NCBI GenBank assembly: GCA_015258065.1
Contig: JABZIZ010000002.1
Span: 148,916-212,915 of the forward strand
DNA length: 64,000 nucleotides
Direction: 5' to 3'
DNA from: Lachnospiraceae bacterium
GTDB taxonomy: Bacteria; Bacillota; Clostridia; Lachnospirales; Lachnospiraceae
Part shown: piece after piece, positions 37,951 through 46,337 of the stretch
Position numbering within the stretch: the first letter of the stretch is position 1
Layout of the letters: each line of letters starts with the position of its first letter
Translations under genes and position numbers: made by a program
The notes under the pieces: generated by a model
Told to the model about the DNA's origin: nothing
Seen by the model: only the letters and a program-made list of their open reading frames with translations
Databases searched by the model: none

Positions 37951-39018
37951 TTGGCAAAAAAAATAGTGCTGACAGGTGGTGGCACAGCGGGTCACGTTAC
38001 GCCAAATCTAGCCTTGATTCCACAGCTGAAAGAAAAGGGGTACGATATTCTTTATATCGGGACCTATACAGGAATCGAAAGAAAACTTGTTGCAGATTAT
38101 CAAGTTCGTTATTGTGGGATTTCCTCCGGTAAACTAAGGAGGTATTTTGATCCGAAGAATTTCTCAGATCCGTTCCGTGTGATGAAGGGATTGATAGAGG
38201 CTTATCGGATCCTGAAAGAGGAAAAACCAAATATTATTTTTTCAAAGGGCGGTTTCGTATCGGTTCCGGTCATTCAGGCAGCTGCCGTCTTGAAAATCCC
38301 TTCCATTCTACACGAATCTGATCTTACACCAGGACTTGCCAACAAAATTTGTGTTCCCTTTGCTAAGAAAATTTGTTGTAATTTCCCTGAAACCTTAAAT
38401 TATCTGCCGAAAGAAAAGACCGTTTTATCAGGAACGCCTATTCGTGATGAGTTGCGCAGAGGAAGCAAAGAAGAGGGGCAGAAGTTATGCGGATTTTCTG
38501 ATGACAAGCCGGTCGTCATGGTCTTTGGAGGGAGTCTTGGCGCACAATCCATTAACGAGACAGTGCGCGGTGCGCTGGAAATGCTTTTGCCAACTTACAA
38601 TATTGTGCATATCTGTGGGAAGGACAAGATGGATAATATGAGGCTGTCTGTTCCCGGATATAAGCAGTTTGAGTATGTAAAGAAAGAAATGAAGGACCTG
38701 TTTGCGATGGCGGACGTCGTGGTCTCCAGGGCGGGAGCCAATTCCATCTGCGAATTATTAGCGCTTCATAAACCGAATATTCTGGTTCCACTCCCTACCA
38801 GGTCTTCGAGAGGAGATCAACTATTAAATGCCGAATCCTTTGAACGGCAGGGCTTTTCTGTTGTGATCCGGGATGAGGAGCTGGATGAGGATATATTGAC
38901 AAAAGAAATCAATGAAGTCTATCAGAATCGGGAAGGCTATATCGAGAAGATGAAAGCCTCCGGACAGCATAACGCAATTGATACCATCATTCATTTAATT
39001 GAAGAGTTAGAAAAGTGA
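37951..39018 (+). CDS. murG: UDP-GlcNAc transferase MurG (lipid II synthesis)
   Basis: A 355-residue GT28 glycosyltransferase that adds GlcNAc to lipid I on the inner membrane face. Motifs: LTGGGTAGHVTPN, FSKGGFVSVPV, LHESDLTPGLANK, VFGGSLGAQSIN, and the sugar-nucleotide site ADVVVSRAGANSICELLA. I choose the TTG at 37951: AAGGAG is seven bases upstream, while the in-frame ATG at 37945 is only one base from GGAG. It has its own promoter and lies away from other cell-wall genes. Confidence 0.94.
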   Translation: MAKKIVLTGGGTAGHVTPNLALIPQLKEKGYDILYIGTYTGIERKLVADYQVRYCGISSGKLRRYFDPKNFSDPFRVMKGLIEAYRILKEEKPNIIFSKGGFVSVPVIQAAAVLKIPSILHESDLTPGLANKICVPFAKKICCNFPETLNYLPKEKTVLSGTPIRDELRRGSKEEGQKLCGFSDDKPVVMVFGGSLGAQSINETVRGALEMLLPTYNIVHICGKDKMDNMRLSVPGYKQFEYVKKEMKDLFAMADVVVSRAGANSICELLALHKPNILVPLPTRSSRGDQLLNAESFERQGFSVVIRDEELDEDILTKEINEVYQNREGYIEKMKASGQHNAIDTIIHLIEELEK

Positions 39019-39049
39019 TTTTTGTATCGTTCCCATAAAGGAGGAAACC

Positions 39050-40630
39050 ATGGCGAATTGGAAGAACCTAGATGAATTATCATCATTTAAGGAACTGCAG
39101 AAAGGATCACCGGTAGATTTAAAGACGGAAATGGCGGGAGAATCCGGGACAAAACGGGTGAAAGAGATGACGATACCGATGGCCTGCGGACTTACCTATC
39201 ATTATGCGGCAAAGGCTGTAGACGAAAATACGCTGGAAGCACTGAAAAAGCTGGCACAGGAAGCGGAGCTCTCCGACAAGTATGAGGAATTATATAACGG
39301 AGCCGTCATCAATACAGGAGAAAAAAGGCTGGTCCTGCATCAGCTGACAAGAGGGCAGCTGGGGGAAAGTGTCATTCATGACGGTGTCAATAAGCGGGAA
39401 TTTTATGTCGAGCAACAGAAGCGGATTGCGGAATTTGCAAAGAATGTACACCAGGGAAAAATTACGAATGCGGCGGGAGAGAAGTTTACCACCGTTGTCC
39501 AGATTGGAATAGGCGGAAGTGACCTGGGTCCCAGAGCCATGTACCTGGCGCTGGAACAGGGAGCAAGAAAAGAGGGTAAATTGTGGATGGATGCCAAATT
39601 CATCAGCAATGTGGATCCCGACGACGCCAGTTCTGTTTTAGCACAGGTGGATGTGGCACGTTCCCTGTTTATCCTTGTATCCAAGTCGGGAACGACGCTG
39701 GAAACGCTGACCAACGAGGCCTTTGTTAAGAACGCCCTGGAAAAAGAGGGATTGCAGCCGCACAACCATATGATTGCCGTCACGAGTGAAACCTCCCCGT
39801 TAGCAAAAAGTAAGGACTATCTGGATGCGTTCTTTATGGATGATTATATCGGCGGACGTTATTCTTCTACTTCCGCAGTTGGCGGCGCAGTACTTTCTCT
39901 TGCCTTTGGACCGGAGGTTTTTGCGGAGTTTCTGGAAGGAGCAGCAAAAGAGGATGCGCTGGCAAAAGAAAAAGATCCGCTGAAGAACCCGGCAATGTTA
40001 GATGCTTTAATCGGGGTATACGAGAGGAACATCCTCGGATATCCTTCCACAGCGGTTCTTCCTTATTCGCAGGCACTATCCCGTTTTCCTGCTCACTTGC
40101 AGCAGCTGGACATGGAGTCAAACGGAAAGAGTGTCAACCGATTCGGTGAAAAGTTGCATTACGTGACCGGGCCGGTGATTTTTGGAGAACCCGGGACAAA
40201 CGGACAGCATTCCTTCTACCAACTTTTACATCAGGGAACGGATATCATCCCCCTGCAATTCATCGGATTTGTAGAAAGTCAGATCGGAAATGATGTAGAG
40301 ATTCAGGGCAGCACCTCACAGAAGAAGTTGGCAGCAAATGTAGCCGCACAGATCATCGCTTTTGCCTGCGGCAAAGAGGATGAAAATCGCAATAAAAATT
40401 TTGAAGGCGGGAGACCTTCTTCCATCATCATTGGGAAAAAGTTGACACCGGGAGCTTTGGGCGCGCTTCTGTCTCACTTTGAAAATAAGGTCATGTTCCA
40501 GGGATTCCTTTGGAATGTCAACAGCTTTGACCAGGAAGGGGTGCAATTAGGGAAGGTTCTGGCCAAAAAGGTGCTTGCACATGAAACGGAGGGTGCTCTG
40601 GCAGAGTTCAGCAAGTTGTTTGAAATCTGA
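39050..40630 (+). CDS. pgi: Glucose-6-phosphate isomerase
   Basis: A 526-residue glycolytic enzyme interconverting glucose-6-phosphate and fructose-6-phosphate. Motifs: IGIGGSDLGPRAM, LVSKSGTTLETLTN, DDYIGGRYSSTSAVGG, the ESNGKSVNRFG segment, EPGTNGQHSFYQLLHQG and the C-terminal SFDQEGVQLGK. Length is that of the shorter bacterial group. Good ribosome binding site AAAGGAGG. A hairpin-like ATCCCGGGAT follows but is not a convincing terminator. Confidence 0.96.
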   Translation: MANWKNLDELSSFKELQKGSPVDLKTEMAGESGTKRVKEMTIPMACGLTYHYAAKAVDENTLEALKKLAQEAELSDKYEELYNGAVINTGEKRLVLHQLTRGQLGESVIHDGVNKREFYVEQQKRIAEFAKNVHQGKITNAAGEKFTTVVQIGIGGSDLGPRAMYLALEQGARKEGKLWMDAKFISNVDPDDASSVLAQVDVARSLFILVSKSGTTLETLTNEAFVKNALEKEGLQPHNHMIAVTSETSPLAKSKDYLDAFFMDDYIGGRYSSTSAVGGAVLSLAFGPEVFAEFLEGAAKEDALAKEKDPLKNPAMLDALIGVYERNILGYPSTAVLPYSQALSRFPAHLQQLDMESNGKSVNRFGEKLHYVTGPVIFGEPGTNGQHSFYQLLHQGTDIIPLQFIGFVESQIGNDVEIQGSTSQKKLAANVAAQIIAFACGKEDENRNKNFEGGRPSSIIIGKKLTPGALGALLSHFENKVMFQGFLWNVNSFDQEGVQLGKVLAKKVLAHETEGALAEFSKLFEI

Positions 40631-40709
40631 ACTCTGTAAAAAGGCGACCTCAGCAGTAACCCCGTATCCCGGGATGGAATTTTTTCACGCGACACAAAGA
40701 CATGAAATC

Positions 40710-40748
40710 AAAAAAGTGCATGAGTGGTAAATTTAGCCACTCATGCAC
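40710..40748 (-). terminator. Terminator of the rubrerythrin gene
   Basis: In the minus direction GTGCATGAGTGG pairs perfectly over 12 bases with CCACTCATGCAC (arms 40748-40737 and 40727-40716 on the plus coordinates), followed by TTTTTT. It also separates the convergent pgi gene. Confidence 0.9.
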
Positions 40749-40761
40749 AAGAGCTTAAGGC

Positions 40762-41301
40762 TTAGTGAAAGTATCTGTTTAAGAGGCCTTGGAATGCCTT
40801 GCCATGACGAGCCTCATCACGAGCCATTTCATGAACGGTATCGTGGATGGCGTCCAGATTGGCTGCTTTTGCGCGCTTTGCCAGATCCGTCTTTCCTGCT
40901 GTTGCACCGTTTTCAGCTTCTACTCTCATTTCCAGGTTCTTTTTGGTAGAATCGGTAACAACCTCTCCTAAAAGCTCCGCGAATTTCGCTGCATGCTCCG
41001 CCTCTTCAAACGCCGCTCTTCTCCAGTATTCTCCGATCTCCGGATATCCTTCTCTGTAAGCGACTCTACTCATTGCCAGATACATTCCAACCTCAGAACA
41101 TTCTCCATTGAAGTTCGCACGAAGATCGTCGATGATATCCTGCGGAGCGCCCTGTGCAACGCCGACTACATGTTCAGCAGCCCAGGAGAGATCTCCTTCC
41201 TGTTTGGTAAACTTGGAAGCGGGTGCACCGCACTGAGGACACTTCTCCGGCGCCTGATCACCTTCATAAACATAGCCACAAACCTGACATACGAATTTCA
41301 T
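40762..41301 (-). CDS. rbr: Reverse rubrerythrin (peroxide reductase)
   Basis: A 179-residue redox protein. An N-terminal rubredoxin domain binds iron through Cys5, Cys8, Cys21 and Cys24; the following four-helix domain carries the di-iron site ([36 protein letters not shown]). Rubredoxin first, di-iron second is the opposite of classic rubrerythrin and defines the reverse form, an NADH-linked hydrogen peroxide reductase of clostridia. It lies 57 bases downstream of perR on the same strand, matching PerR control of peroxide defence. Confidence 0.94.
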   Translation of the reverse strand: MKFVCQVCGYVYEGDQAPEKCPQCGAPASKFTKQEGDLSWAAEHVVGVAQGAPQDIIDDLRANFNGECSEVGMYLAMSRVAYREGYPEIGEYWRRAAFEEAEHAAKFAELLGEVVTDSTKKNLEMRVEAENGATAGKTDLAKRAKAANLDAIHDTVHEMARDEARHGKAFQGLLNRYFH

Positions 41302-41358
41302 AATTTTTCTCCTTTTTAAAATAAAATGTGGATTGTAATTTGCAAAACAGCACAGAGC

Positions 41359-41766
41359 TTAGGCCCGTCTGCAGTTTTGATCGATTTTTTCTGCCAGACA
41401 ATTTTCACACAGTCCGGTGAATATAAGTCGGTGACCGGTAATTTTTCCTGAAAAATGAGCTCCGGCCGCCTGATTCAGCCCCTCTGTATTGGGGATGGAC
41501 AGGTCCTGTACACAACCGCAATGCGTACAAACGAAGTGAGTATGTTCCGTGGTGTTCGGATCAAAGTGAACCGTTCCGTCACCGACGGTAAGCCTTGCAA
41601 TCTCTCCCTCTTCGGAAAGCAACATAAGATTCCGATATACAGTACCCAGGGAAATATTAGGAATCTCCTGCCTTACTCCTGTGTAAATCGTATCTGCAGT
41701 GGGATGATCTGTCCTGTCCTTTAAAAACTCTTTGATGACCTCGCGTTGCCTACTGTACTTTCGCAT
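41359..41766 (-). CDS. perR: Peroxide-sensing repressor PerR (Fur family)
   Basis: A 135-residue winged-helix repressor. DNA-binding half: HPTADTIYTGVRQ and ISLGTVYRNL. Structural zinc cysteines: CTHC (80, 83) and CENC (120, 123). Predicted regulatory-metal ligands: His21, Asp69, His75, His77 and Asp88. An aspartate at the last place is the feature that distinguishes PerR from Fur, so I favour PerR. ATG 41766 has AAAGGA upstream; a start 17 codons earlier is possible but atypical. A Fur-type box lies over its promoter, consistent with autoregulation. Confidence 0.88.
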   Translation of the reverse strand: MRKYSRQREVIKEFLKDRTDHPTADTIYTGVRQEIPNISLGTVYRNLMLLSEEGEIARLTVGDGTVHFDPNTTEHTHFVCTHCGCVQDLSIPNTEGLNQAAGAHFSGKITGHRLIFTGLCENCLAEKIDQNCRRA

Positions 41767-41821
41767 ACGTTTGGATCCTTTTCTAATGAATTCCGTTTCA
41801 TAAGTGTGTAAAATCAATATC

Positions 41822-41840
41822 GATAATGATTACTATAATC
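41822..41840. promoter_or_regulatory. Fur/PerR box at the perR promoter
   Basis: GATAATGATTACTATAATC matches 15 of 19 positions of the classic Fur box. It lies immediately downstream of the perR -10 box, where repressor binding would block transcription, and upstream of the divergent luxS promoter. Confidence 0.7.
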
Positions 41841-41868
41841 AGTATACACATAACAAATCAGATGTCAA
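41841..41868 (-). promoter_or_regulatory. perR promoter
   Basis: Minus strand perfect TTGACA at 41868-41863, 16-base spacer, TATACT at 41846-41841. Confidence 0.75.
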
Positions 41869-41901
41869 GTAGAAATTTCAAATTTCTAGGAAATGCCGTA
41901 A

Positions 41902-41930
41902 TTGTGGGAAGGAACCAATTGTTGTATGAT
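41902..41930 (+). promoter_or_regulatory. luxS promoter
   Basis: TTGTGG at 41902-41907, 17-base spacer, TATGAT at 41925-41930, about 40 bases before the luxS start. Confidence 0.55.
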
Positions 41931-41970
41931 GAAACGGATTAGAAATTTCGGGTGAAAAGGGGTGATTCAA

Positions 41971-42450
41971 ATGAAAAAAATAGAAAGTTTTACTGTCAAC
42001 CATCTGGTTCTGGAACCAGGCGTTTATGTATCTCGCAAAGATCATATAGGAAAGGAAGTGATTACGACCTTTGACCTTCGCATGACGACACCGAATAAGG
42101 AACCGGTGATGAATACGGCGGAAGTCCATACGATCGAACACCTGGGAGCTACTTATTTAAGGAATGATCCGGAATACCACGATAAAACCATTTACTTCGG
42201 ACCGATGGGCTGCAGGACAGGTTTTTATCTGGTATTAGCGGGAGACCTGGAAAGCAGAGAGGTATTGGCATTGGTGATCCGGATGTTTGAATTTATCAGA
42301 GACTTTCATGATGAGGTCCCGGGCGCATCGCCAAGAGACTGTGGGAATTATCTGGATATAAACCTTCCCATGGCAAACTTCCTGGCAAAAAAATATCTGG
42401 TTCATACCTTATATGAAATCGATGAAAAGCACATGGTCTACCAGCCATAG
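41971..42450 (+). CDS. luxS: S-ribosylhomocysteine lyase LuxS
   Basis: A 159-residue metalloenzyme splitting S-ribosylhomocysteine into homocysteine and the AI-2 precursor DPD. Metal ligands are His53 and His57 in HTIEH and Cys124 in RDCGNY; Cys81 in GPMGCRTGFY is the catalytic acid/base. ATG 41971 with AGGGG eight bases upstream is chosen over GTG 41962. The next gene, mtnN, makes its substrate, so the two form the activated-methyl recycling and AI-2 pathway. Confidence 0.97.
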   Translation: MKKIESFTVNHLVLEPGVYVSRKDHIGKEVITTFDLRMTTPNKEPVMNTAEVHTIEHLGATYLRNDPEYHDKTIYFGPMGCRTGFYLVLAGDLESREVLALVIRMFEFIRDFHDEVPGASPRDCGNYLDINLPMANFLAKKYLVHTLYEIDEKHMVYQP

Positions 42451-42545
42451 AAAATGATGTGGAAATGAAAGAGGTTTGCCGCGTATACAGTCAATGACAG
42501 CGCAGAATCGCCTGTCTCCTGATCGTAGGGATGGAAGGAGAAAAC

Positions 42546-43253
42546 ATGTCGTATATGTCCGAGATATACGGAATCATCGGAGCAATGGATGTAGAAGTAA
42601 AATCGCTGAAGGAAGCGATGAACATCGAGGAAACCGTGGAGAGAGCGGGGATGACATTTTGTGAAGGAACGCTGCGCAACGAGCATGCGGTCGTAGTGCA
42701 GAGTGGTGTGGGAAAGGTAAACGCAGCTCTTTGCACACAGATTCTGATCGATGAATTTCATGTAACGCATGTGATCAATACGGGAATTGCGGGATCTCTA
42801 GACAATCGCCTGAATATCGGAGACATAGTGGTCTCGACAGATGCCTGTTACCATGATGTGAATGCGACGGTATTCGGCTACAAGGAGGGACAGGTTCCGG
42901 GAATGAGTGAGCTGGCCTTTCCCGCAGATGCTGCATTGATCGCACAGGTAAAAGCTGCTGCCGGGAAGGTCGCCTCTAATCTTCAGGTATTAGAAGGACG
43001 TGTGTGCTCCGGAGATCAGTTCATTGCAGATTCTGCAAGAAAGAACGAAATCAAGGAAAAATTCGGAGGTTTATGTTGCGAAATGGAAGGCAGTGCTATT
43101 GCGCAGACCTGCTTTCTCAATCATATCCCCTTCGTGATTGTACGAAAGATTTCGGATAAGGCGGATGGAAGTGATGTCATGGAGTATGTTGCTTTTGAAA
43201 AGCAGGCCGCCAGGGATAGTGCCGCTATTGTAGAAGCAATGATGAATAAATAA
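42546..43253 (+). CDS. mtnN: 5'-methylthioadenosine/S-adenosylhomocysteine nucleosidase
   Basis: A 235-residue nucleosidase. Motifs: IGIIGAMDVEV-like start (IYGIIGAMDVEV), VVQSGVGKVNAA, INTGIAGSLD, CCEMEGSAIAQ and the catalytic Asp in RKISDKADG. It removes adenine from S-adenosylhomocysteine, giving the substrate of LuxS directly upstream. ATG 42546 follows AAGGAG with good spacing. The 95-base gap to luxS has no clear signal. Confidence 0.95.
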   Translation: MSYMSEIYGIIGAMDVEVKSLKEAMNIEETVERAGMTFCEGTLRNEHAVVVQSGVGKVNAALCTQILIDEFHVTHVINTGIAGSLDNRLNIGDIVVSTDACYHDVNATVFGYKEGQVPGMSELAFPADAALIAQVKAAAGKVASNLQVLEGRVCSGDQFIADSARKNEIKEKFGGLCCEMEGSAIAQTCFLNHIPFVIVRKISDKADGSDVMEYVAFEKQAARDSAAIVEAMMNK

Positions 43254-43265
43254 GAGATGCAGGGC

Positions 43266-43655
43266 TTAATCAGGGCAGGTGATCTTTGCAACCGTCTCAA
43301 TGGTTTTGTGCAATTCATGAACCAGGTCGGTATCTGCCGCTCGATAGATCACTTCCTTGCCGACACGACGGGTGATCAGCAGGCCGGCATCTTTTAGAAG
43401 CCTTAAATGGTGAGAAATGGCGGGAGAAGACATCCCCACAAGGAGGGAAATGTCAGATACGCATTCCTCCGTATGACAGAGAAGCCAAAAGATGCGAAGC
43501 CTGGAAGGGTCTCCAAGCTGCTTCATGGCCTTTGCCACATTTTGAATGCGAGTAAGATCCGGCATGTGGTGCAAGATGGCTTTTTCCATCTCCGGATTTC
43601 CGTGATCGTGCAACTGATTCAGATCGGGACGATCTACTGTTTCAAATGGACTCAT
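43266..43655 (-). CDS. ArsR/SmtB-family metal-responsive repressor
   Basis: A 129-residue winged-helix repressor. Core: AMKQLGDPSRLRIFWLL, then CHTEECVSDIS with the cysteine-containing metal region, the reading helix SSPAISHHLRLLKDAGLL and the wing RRVGKEVIYR. The last helix DTDLVHELHKTIE holds Asp/His residues typical of zinc sensors. It is divergent from an HMA protein and a zinc/cadmium ATPase whose promoter carries a perfect ArsR-type operator, so it most likely controls that operon. ATG 43655 has AGGA eight bases upstream; ATG 43664 is the alternative. Confidence 0.88.
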   Translation of the reverse strand: MSPFETVDRPDLNQLHDHGNPEMEKAILHHMPDLTRIQNVAKAMKQLGDPSRLRIFWLLCHTEECVSDISLLVGMSSPAISHHLRLLKDAGLLITRRVGKEVIYRAADTDLVHELHKTIETVAKITCPD

Positions 43656-43688
43656 TGGGTTCATTCCTATTTAGTATTTGTAAAAATT

Positions 43689-43718
43689 TGCCGGATTCGG
43701 TTGCCGGCAGATTTTTTT
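43689..43718 (+). terminator. Terminator-like hairpin upstream of the ArsR gene
   Basis: TGCCGG (43689-43694) pairs with CCGGCA (43704-43709), then GA and a run of eight T on the plus strand. It could end antisense or read-through transcripts from the mtnN side before the metal operon. The rest of the 43665-43873 stretch shows nothing I can name. Confidence 0.5.
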
Positions 43719-43873
43719 TGAAAAACGGCTGATTATCTTTGTGATAAGGGATGTGGTGTAAATCCGGTAACATCGTTATATCATCATACCATCGCAAAAG
43801 AGAAAGAGAAAGTCAAGAACATACGCCCCTTGAGGGGATGGAGAATGGAAAGCGGAAGATGCTGCATGACAAT

Positions 43874-43902
43874 TGACATAGAGGAGAAGGAAGGGTAAAA
43901 TT
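43874..43902 (+). promoter_or_regulatory. Promoter of the metal efflux operon
   Basis: Perfect TTGACA at 43874-43879, 17-base spacer, TAAAAT at 43897-43902. Confidence 0.8.
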
Positions 43903-43903
43903 C

Positions 43904-43925
43904 AATTAAACAGATGTTTAATTGT
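43904..43925. promoter_or_regulatory. ArsR-type operator
   Basis: CAATTAAACA and its exact complement TGTTTAATTG separated by GA: a perfect 10-2-10 inverted repeat starting one base after the -10 box. Size, AT richness and place fit operators of SmtB/CzrA/CadC repressors. Confidence 0.85.
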
Positions 43926-43959
43926 TGAGAATAGTTGGTTGCAAAAAAGGAGAGAAAAA

Positions 43960-44178
43960 GTGAAAAAATCATTTCGGATCGACGTAGATTGCGCTGCTTG
44001 CGCCCTGAAGATGGAAGATGCTGCGAAGAAAACAAAAGGGGTCAAAGATGCTTCTGTCAACTTCATGACATTAAAGATGAAAGTAGAGTTGGATGACGAA
44101 GCGGACTGGAAGGAGATCATGGAGTCTGTCCGACAGAATTGTAAAAAGGTGGAGTCGGACTGCGAAATTTATTGGTAA
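43960..44178 (+). CDS. Small heavy-metal-associated (HMA) domain protein
   Basis: A 72-residue single-domain protein of the HMA/copper-chaperone fold: FRIDVDCAACALKMED holds the CxxC metal site (Cys-Ala-Ala-Cys), then GVKDASVNFMTLKMKVE. The GTG at 43960 has AGGAG upstream. The following ATPase lacks any N-terminal HMA domain, so this protein probably serves as its detached metal-binding domain or as a metal carrier. DCAAC is typical of the zinc/cadmium-type HMA. Confidence 0.88.
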   Translation: MKKSFRIDVDCAACALKMEDAAKKTKGVKDASVNFMTLKMKVELDDEADWKEIMESVRQNCKKVESDCEIYW

Positions 44179-44202
44179 GAACATTGTAACAGAGCCCGGA
44201 CA

Positions 44203-44310
44203 TGGCAAAAAGCAATCCGTCCCTTGCGAAAGAGTCAAGACTTGGCTAAGAGCAATCCCTGCGAAAGAGTCAGGACCTGCTAAGAGCAATCCATACGAAA
44301 AAGTGAGGAA
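44203..44310. repeat. Three-copy repeat between HMA and ATPase genes
   Basis: Three imperfect copies, 32-40 bases each, built around AGCAATCC and GCGAAAGAGTCA, together filling the spacer up to the ATPase ribosome binding site. No start codon context suggests a peptide. Confidence 0.75.
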
Positions 44311-44313
44311 GAA

Positions 44314-46242
44314 ATGAAAGAACTTTTGACTGAAATGACAAAAAAGCAGAAGAGGAATCTAATCCGGATTCTGCTTGCATCTGCAATGCTGGTGGTATTT
44401 TCCCTGTTACCCGTAAAGGGAATTAGTAGGCTCTTTCTCTATTTAATCCCTTATTTTGTCGTCGGGTATGATATCTTGCAAAAAGCCGTGAGGGGGATTT
44501 ATCATCGCCAGGCTTTTGACGAGGCACTACTGATGTCCGTGGCTACGATTGGAGCACTGGCGCTGGCCGTTTATGACGGGCTGCATGGAGGAGAGGCAAA
44601 TTATACCGAAGCCATCGCCGTTATGCTTTTTTATCAAATCGGTGAGTGGTTCCAAAGCTATGCAGTTGGTAAAAGTAGAAGAAATATCTCCGCCTTAATG
44701 GATATCAGACCGGATTATGCGAATGTAGAGAGGGCGGACGGCACGCTGTTCCGGGTGGATCCGGACGAAGTGGAGGTCGGTGATACAATTATCATCCAGC
44801 CGGGGGAAAAGATTCCGATTGACGGCGTTGTCAAAGTCGGGGCCTCCACTTTGAACACCGCAGCCCTCACCGGAGAGAGTGCACCAAGAGAGGTGGCACC
44901 AGGGGATGAGGTGATTTCAGGATGCGTCAATTTAAACGGGGTTCTGCGGGTGGAGACAACGAAAAAATTTGAAGAATCTACGGCATCTAAAATACTGGAG
45001 CTCATGGAAGAAGCAAGCTCCAGGAAGTCACATTCCGAGAATTTTATCGCAAAATTTGCCAGAATATACACACCGATCGTTGTCGTCAGTGCAGTTGCTC
45101 TTGCAATTTTACCCGGGCTTATCCGATTGCTGTTTGGAGAATCACCTCATTGGGGAACATGGATATACCGCGCCCTGACCTTTCTTGTCATCAGCTGTCC
45201 CTGTGCGCTGGTCATCAGTATACCGCTCTCCTTTTTTGCCGGAATCGGAGCTGCCTCCAAGATTGGAGTTCTGGTGAAGGGCTCTGTTTATCTGGAAACC
45301 CTATCGAAAGCAAGGACGATGGTATTTGATAAAACAGGGACCCTCACCAGAGGTGTTTTCAAAGTAACCGCCATCCATCCGGCTGAAATGAAGGAGCGGG
45401 AACTGCTCCACCTCGCAGCGCATGTGGAGCGGTATTCCAGACATCCGATTGCGGAATCCTTAAGGGCTGCCTATCCGGAGGAAAGGGATAACTGTACGGT
45501 AGAAGAGGTGGAGGAAATCGCCGGGCGCGGCGTCCGTGCTCTTGTAAACGGTAAGACCATTTGTGTAGGCAACGCTAAATTCATGGAAGAAATCGGTGCA
45601 GGTTATAAAAATTGCCACCACGCGGGGACGATCCTGCATGTTGCCATCGAAGGAAGATATGCAGGACATATTGTGATTTCCGATGTGGTGAAAGATCATG
45701 CAGTCTCAGCACTTCAATCACTAAAAAACTGCGGGATAGATAGAATGGTGATGCTCACGGGCGACAGTGAAGCAGTAGCCAGCCAGGTCGCACGTGAACT
45801 TGGAATAAAAGAGTTTCATGCAGATCTTTTGCCCGCAGACAAAGTTTTGCAGGTGGAGGCGCTCATGGACAAAACGGAGGGAGGAAACAGGAAACTTGTT
45901 TTTGTCGGCGATGGAATCAATGATGCACCTGTCCTCAGCAGGGCAGACATCGGGATCGCAATGGGAGCAATGGGCTCTGACGCAGCGGTAGAAGCGGCAG
46001 ATGTCGTACTGATGGATGACGATCCGAACCGAATCGCAATGGCAATTCGCTTATCCCGAAGATGTTTGCGTATCGTAAAAGAAAATATTCTGCTTGCTAT
46101 CGGAATCAAACTGGCCTGTCTGTTCCTGGGAGCAATCGGCATTGCGAACATGTGGTTTGCCATTTTTGCCGATGTGGGAGTGATGGTGATAGCCGTCTTA
46201 AATGCAATCCGCTGCCTTGTCGTTAGGAAACAGGAACCATGA
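44314..46242 (+). CDS. Zinc/cadmium-transporting P1B-type ATPase
   Basis: A 642-residue metal-export pump. Landmarks: actuator TGES, the metal path Cys-Pro-Cys (295-297) in ISCPCALV, phosphorylated Asp339 in DKTGTLT, SRHPIAES, MLTGDS and GDGINDAP (533 region). The last helices carry a lysine (NILLAIGIK) and an Asp (FADVGV), the pattern of the P1B-2 Zn/Cd/Pb group. The N-terminus has no HMA domain; the separate HMA gene upstream supplies one. Transcribed from the ArsR-controlled promoter. Good GAGGAA ribosome binding site and a terminator follow. Confidence 0.93.
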   Translation: MKELLTEMTKKQKRNLIRILLASAMLVVFSLLPVKGISRLFLYLIPYFVVGYDILQKAVRGIYHRQAFDEALLMSVATIGALALAVYDGLHGGEANYTEAIAVMLFYQIGEWFQSYAVGKSRRNISALMDIRPDYANVERADGTLFRVDPDEVEVGDTIIIQPGEKIPIDGVVKVGASTLNTAALTGESAPREVAPGDEVISGCVNLNGVLRVETTKKFEESTASKILELMEEASSRKSHSENFIAKFARIYTPIVVVSAVALAILPGLIRLLFGESPHWGTWIYRALTFLVISCPCALVISIPLSFFAGIGAASKIGVLVKGSVYLETLSKARTMVFDKTGTLTRGVFKVTAIHPAEMKERELLHLAAHVERYSRHPIAESLRAAYPEERDNCTVEEVEEIAGRGVRALVNGKTICVGNAKFMEEIGAGYKNCHHAGTILHVAIEGRYAGHIVISDVVKDHAVSALQSLKNCGIDRMVMLTGDSEAVASQVARELGIKEFHADLLPADKVLQVEALMDKTEGGNRKLVFVGDGINDAPVLSRADIGIAMGAMGSDAAVEAADVVLMDDDPNRIAMAIRLSRRCLRIVKENILLAIGIKLACLFLGAIGIANMWFAIFADVGVMVIAVLNAIRCLVVRKQEP

Positions 46243-46257
46243 TCCGGAGCCTGATCC

Positions 46258-46291
46258 AAAACCCTCTTTTTCTGTCCAAAAAGGGGGTTTT
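46258..46291 (+). terminator. Terminator of the metal efflux operon
   Basis: AAAACCCTCTTTTT pairs with AAAAAGGGGGTTTT (one G-T pair) around a six-base loop, ending in T residues. Confidence 0.8.
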
Positions 46292-46337
46292 ATGCTAAAC
46301 TGAGGAGAAAAGAGAAAGAAGATCAGGGGAGACAAGT

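Noticed and set aside
40655..40690. Terminator of pgi around ATCCCGGGAT
   Set aside because: The stem is only about five base pairs with almost no loop; the T run alone is not sufficient.
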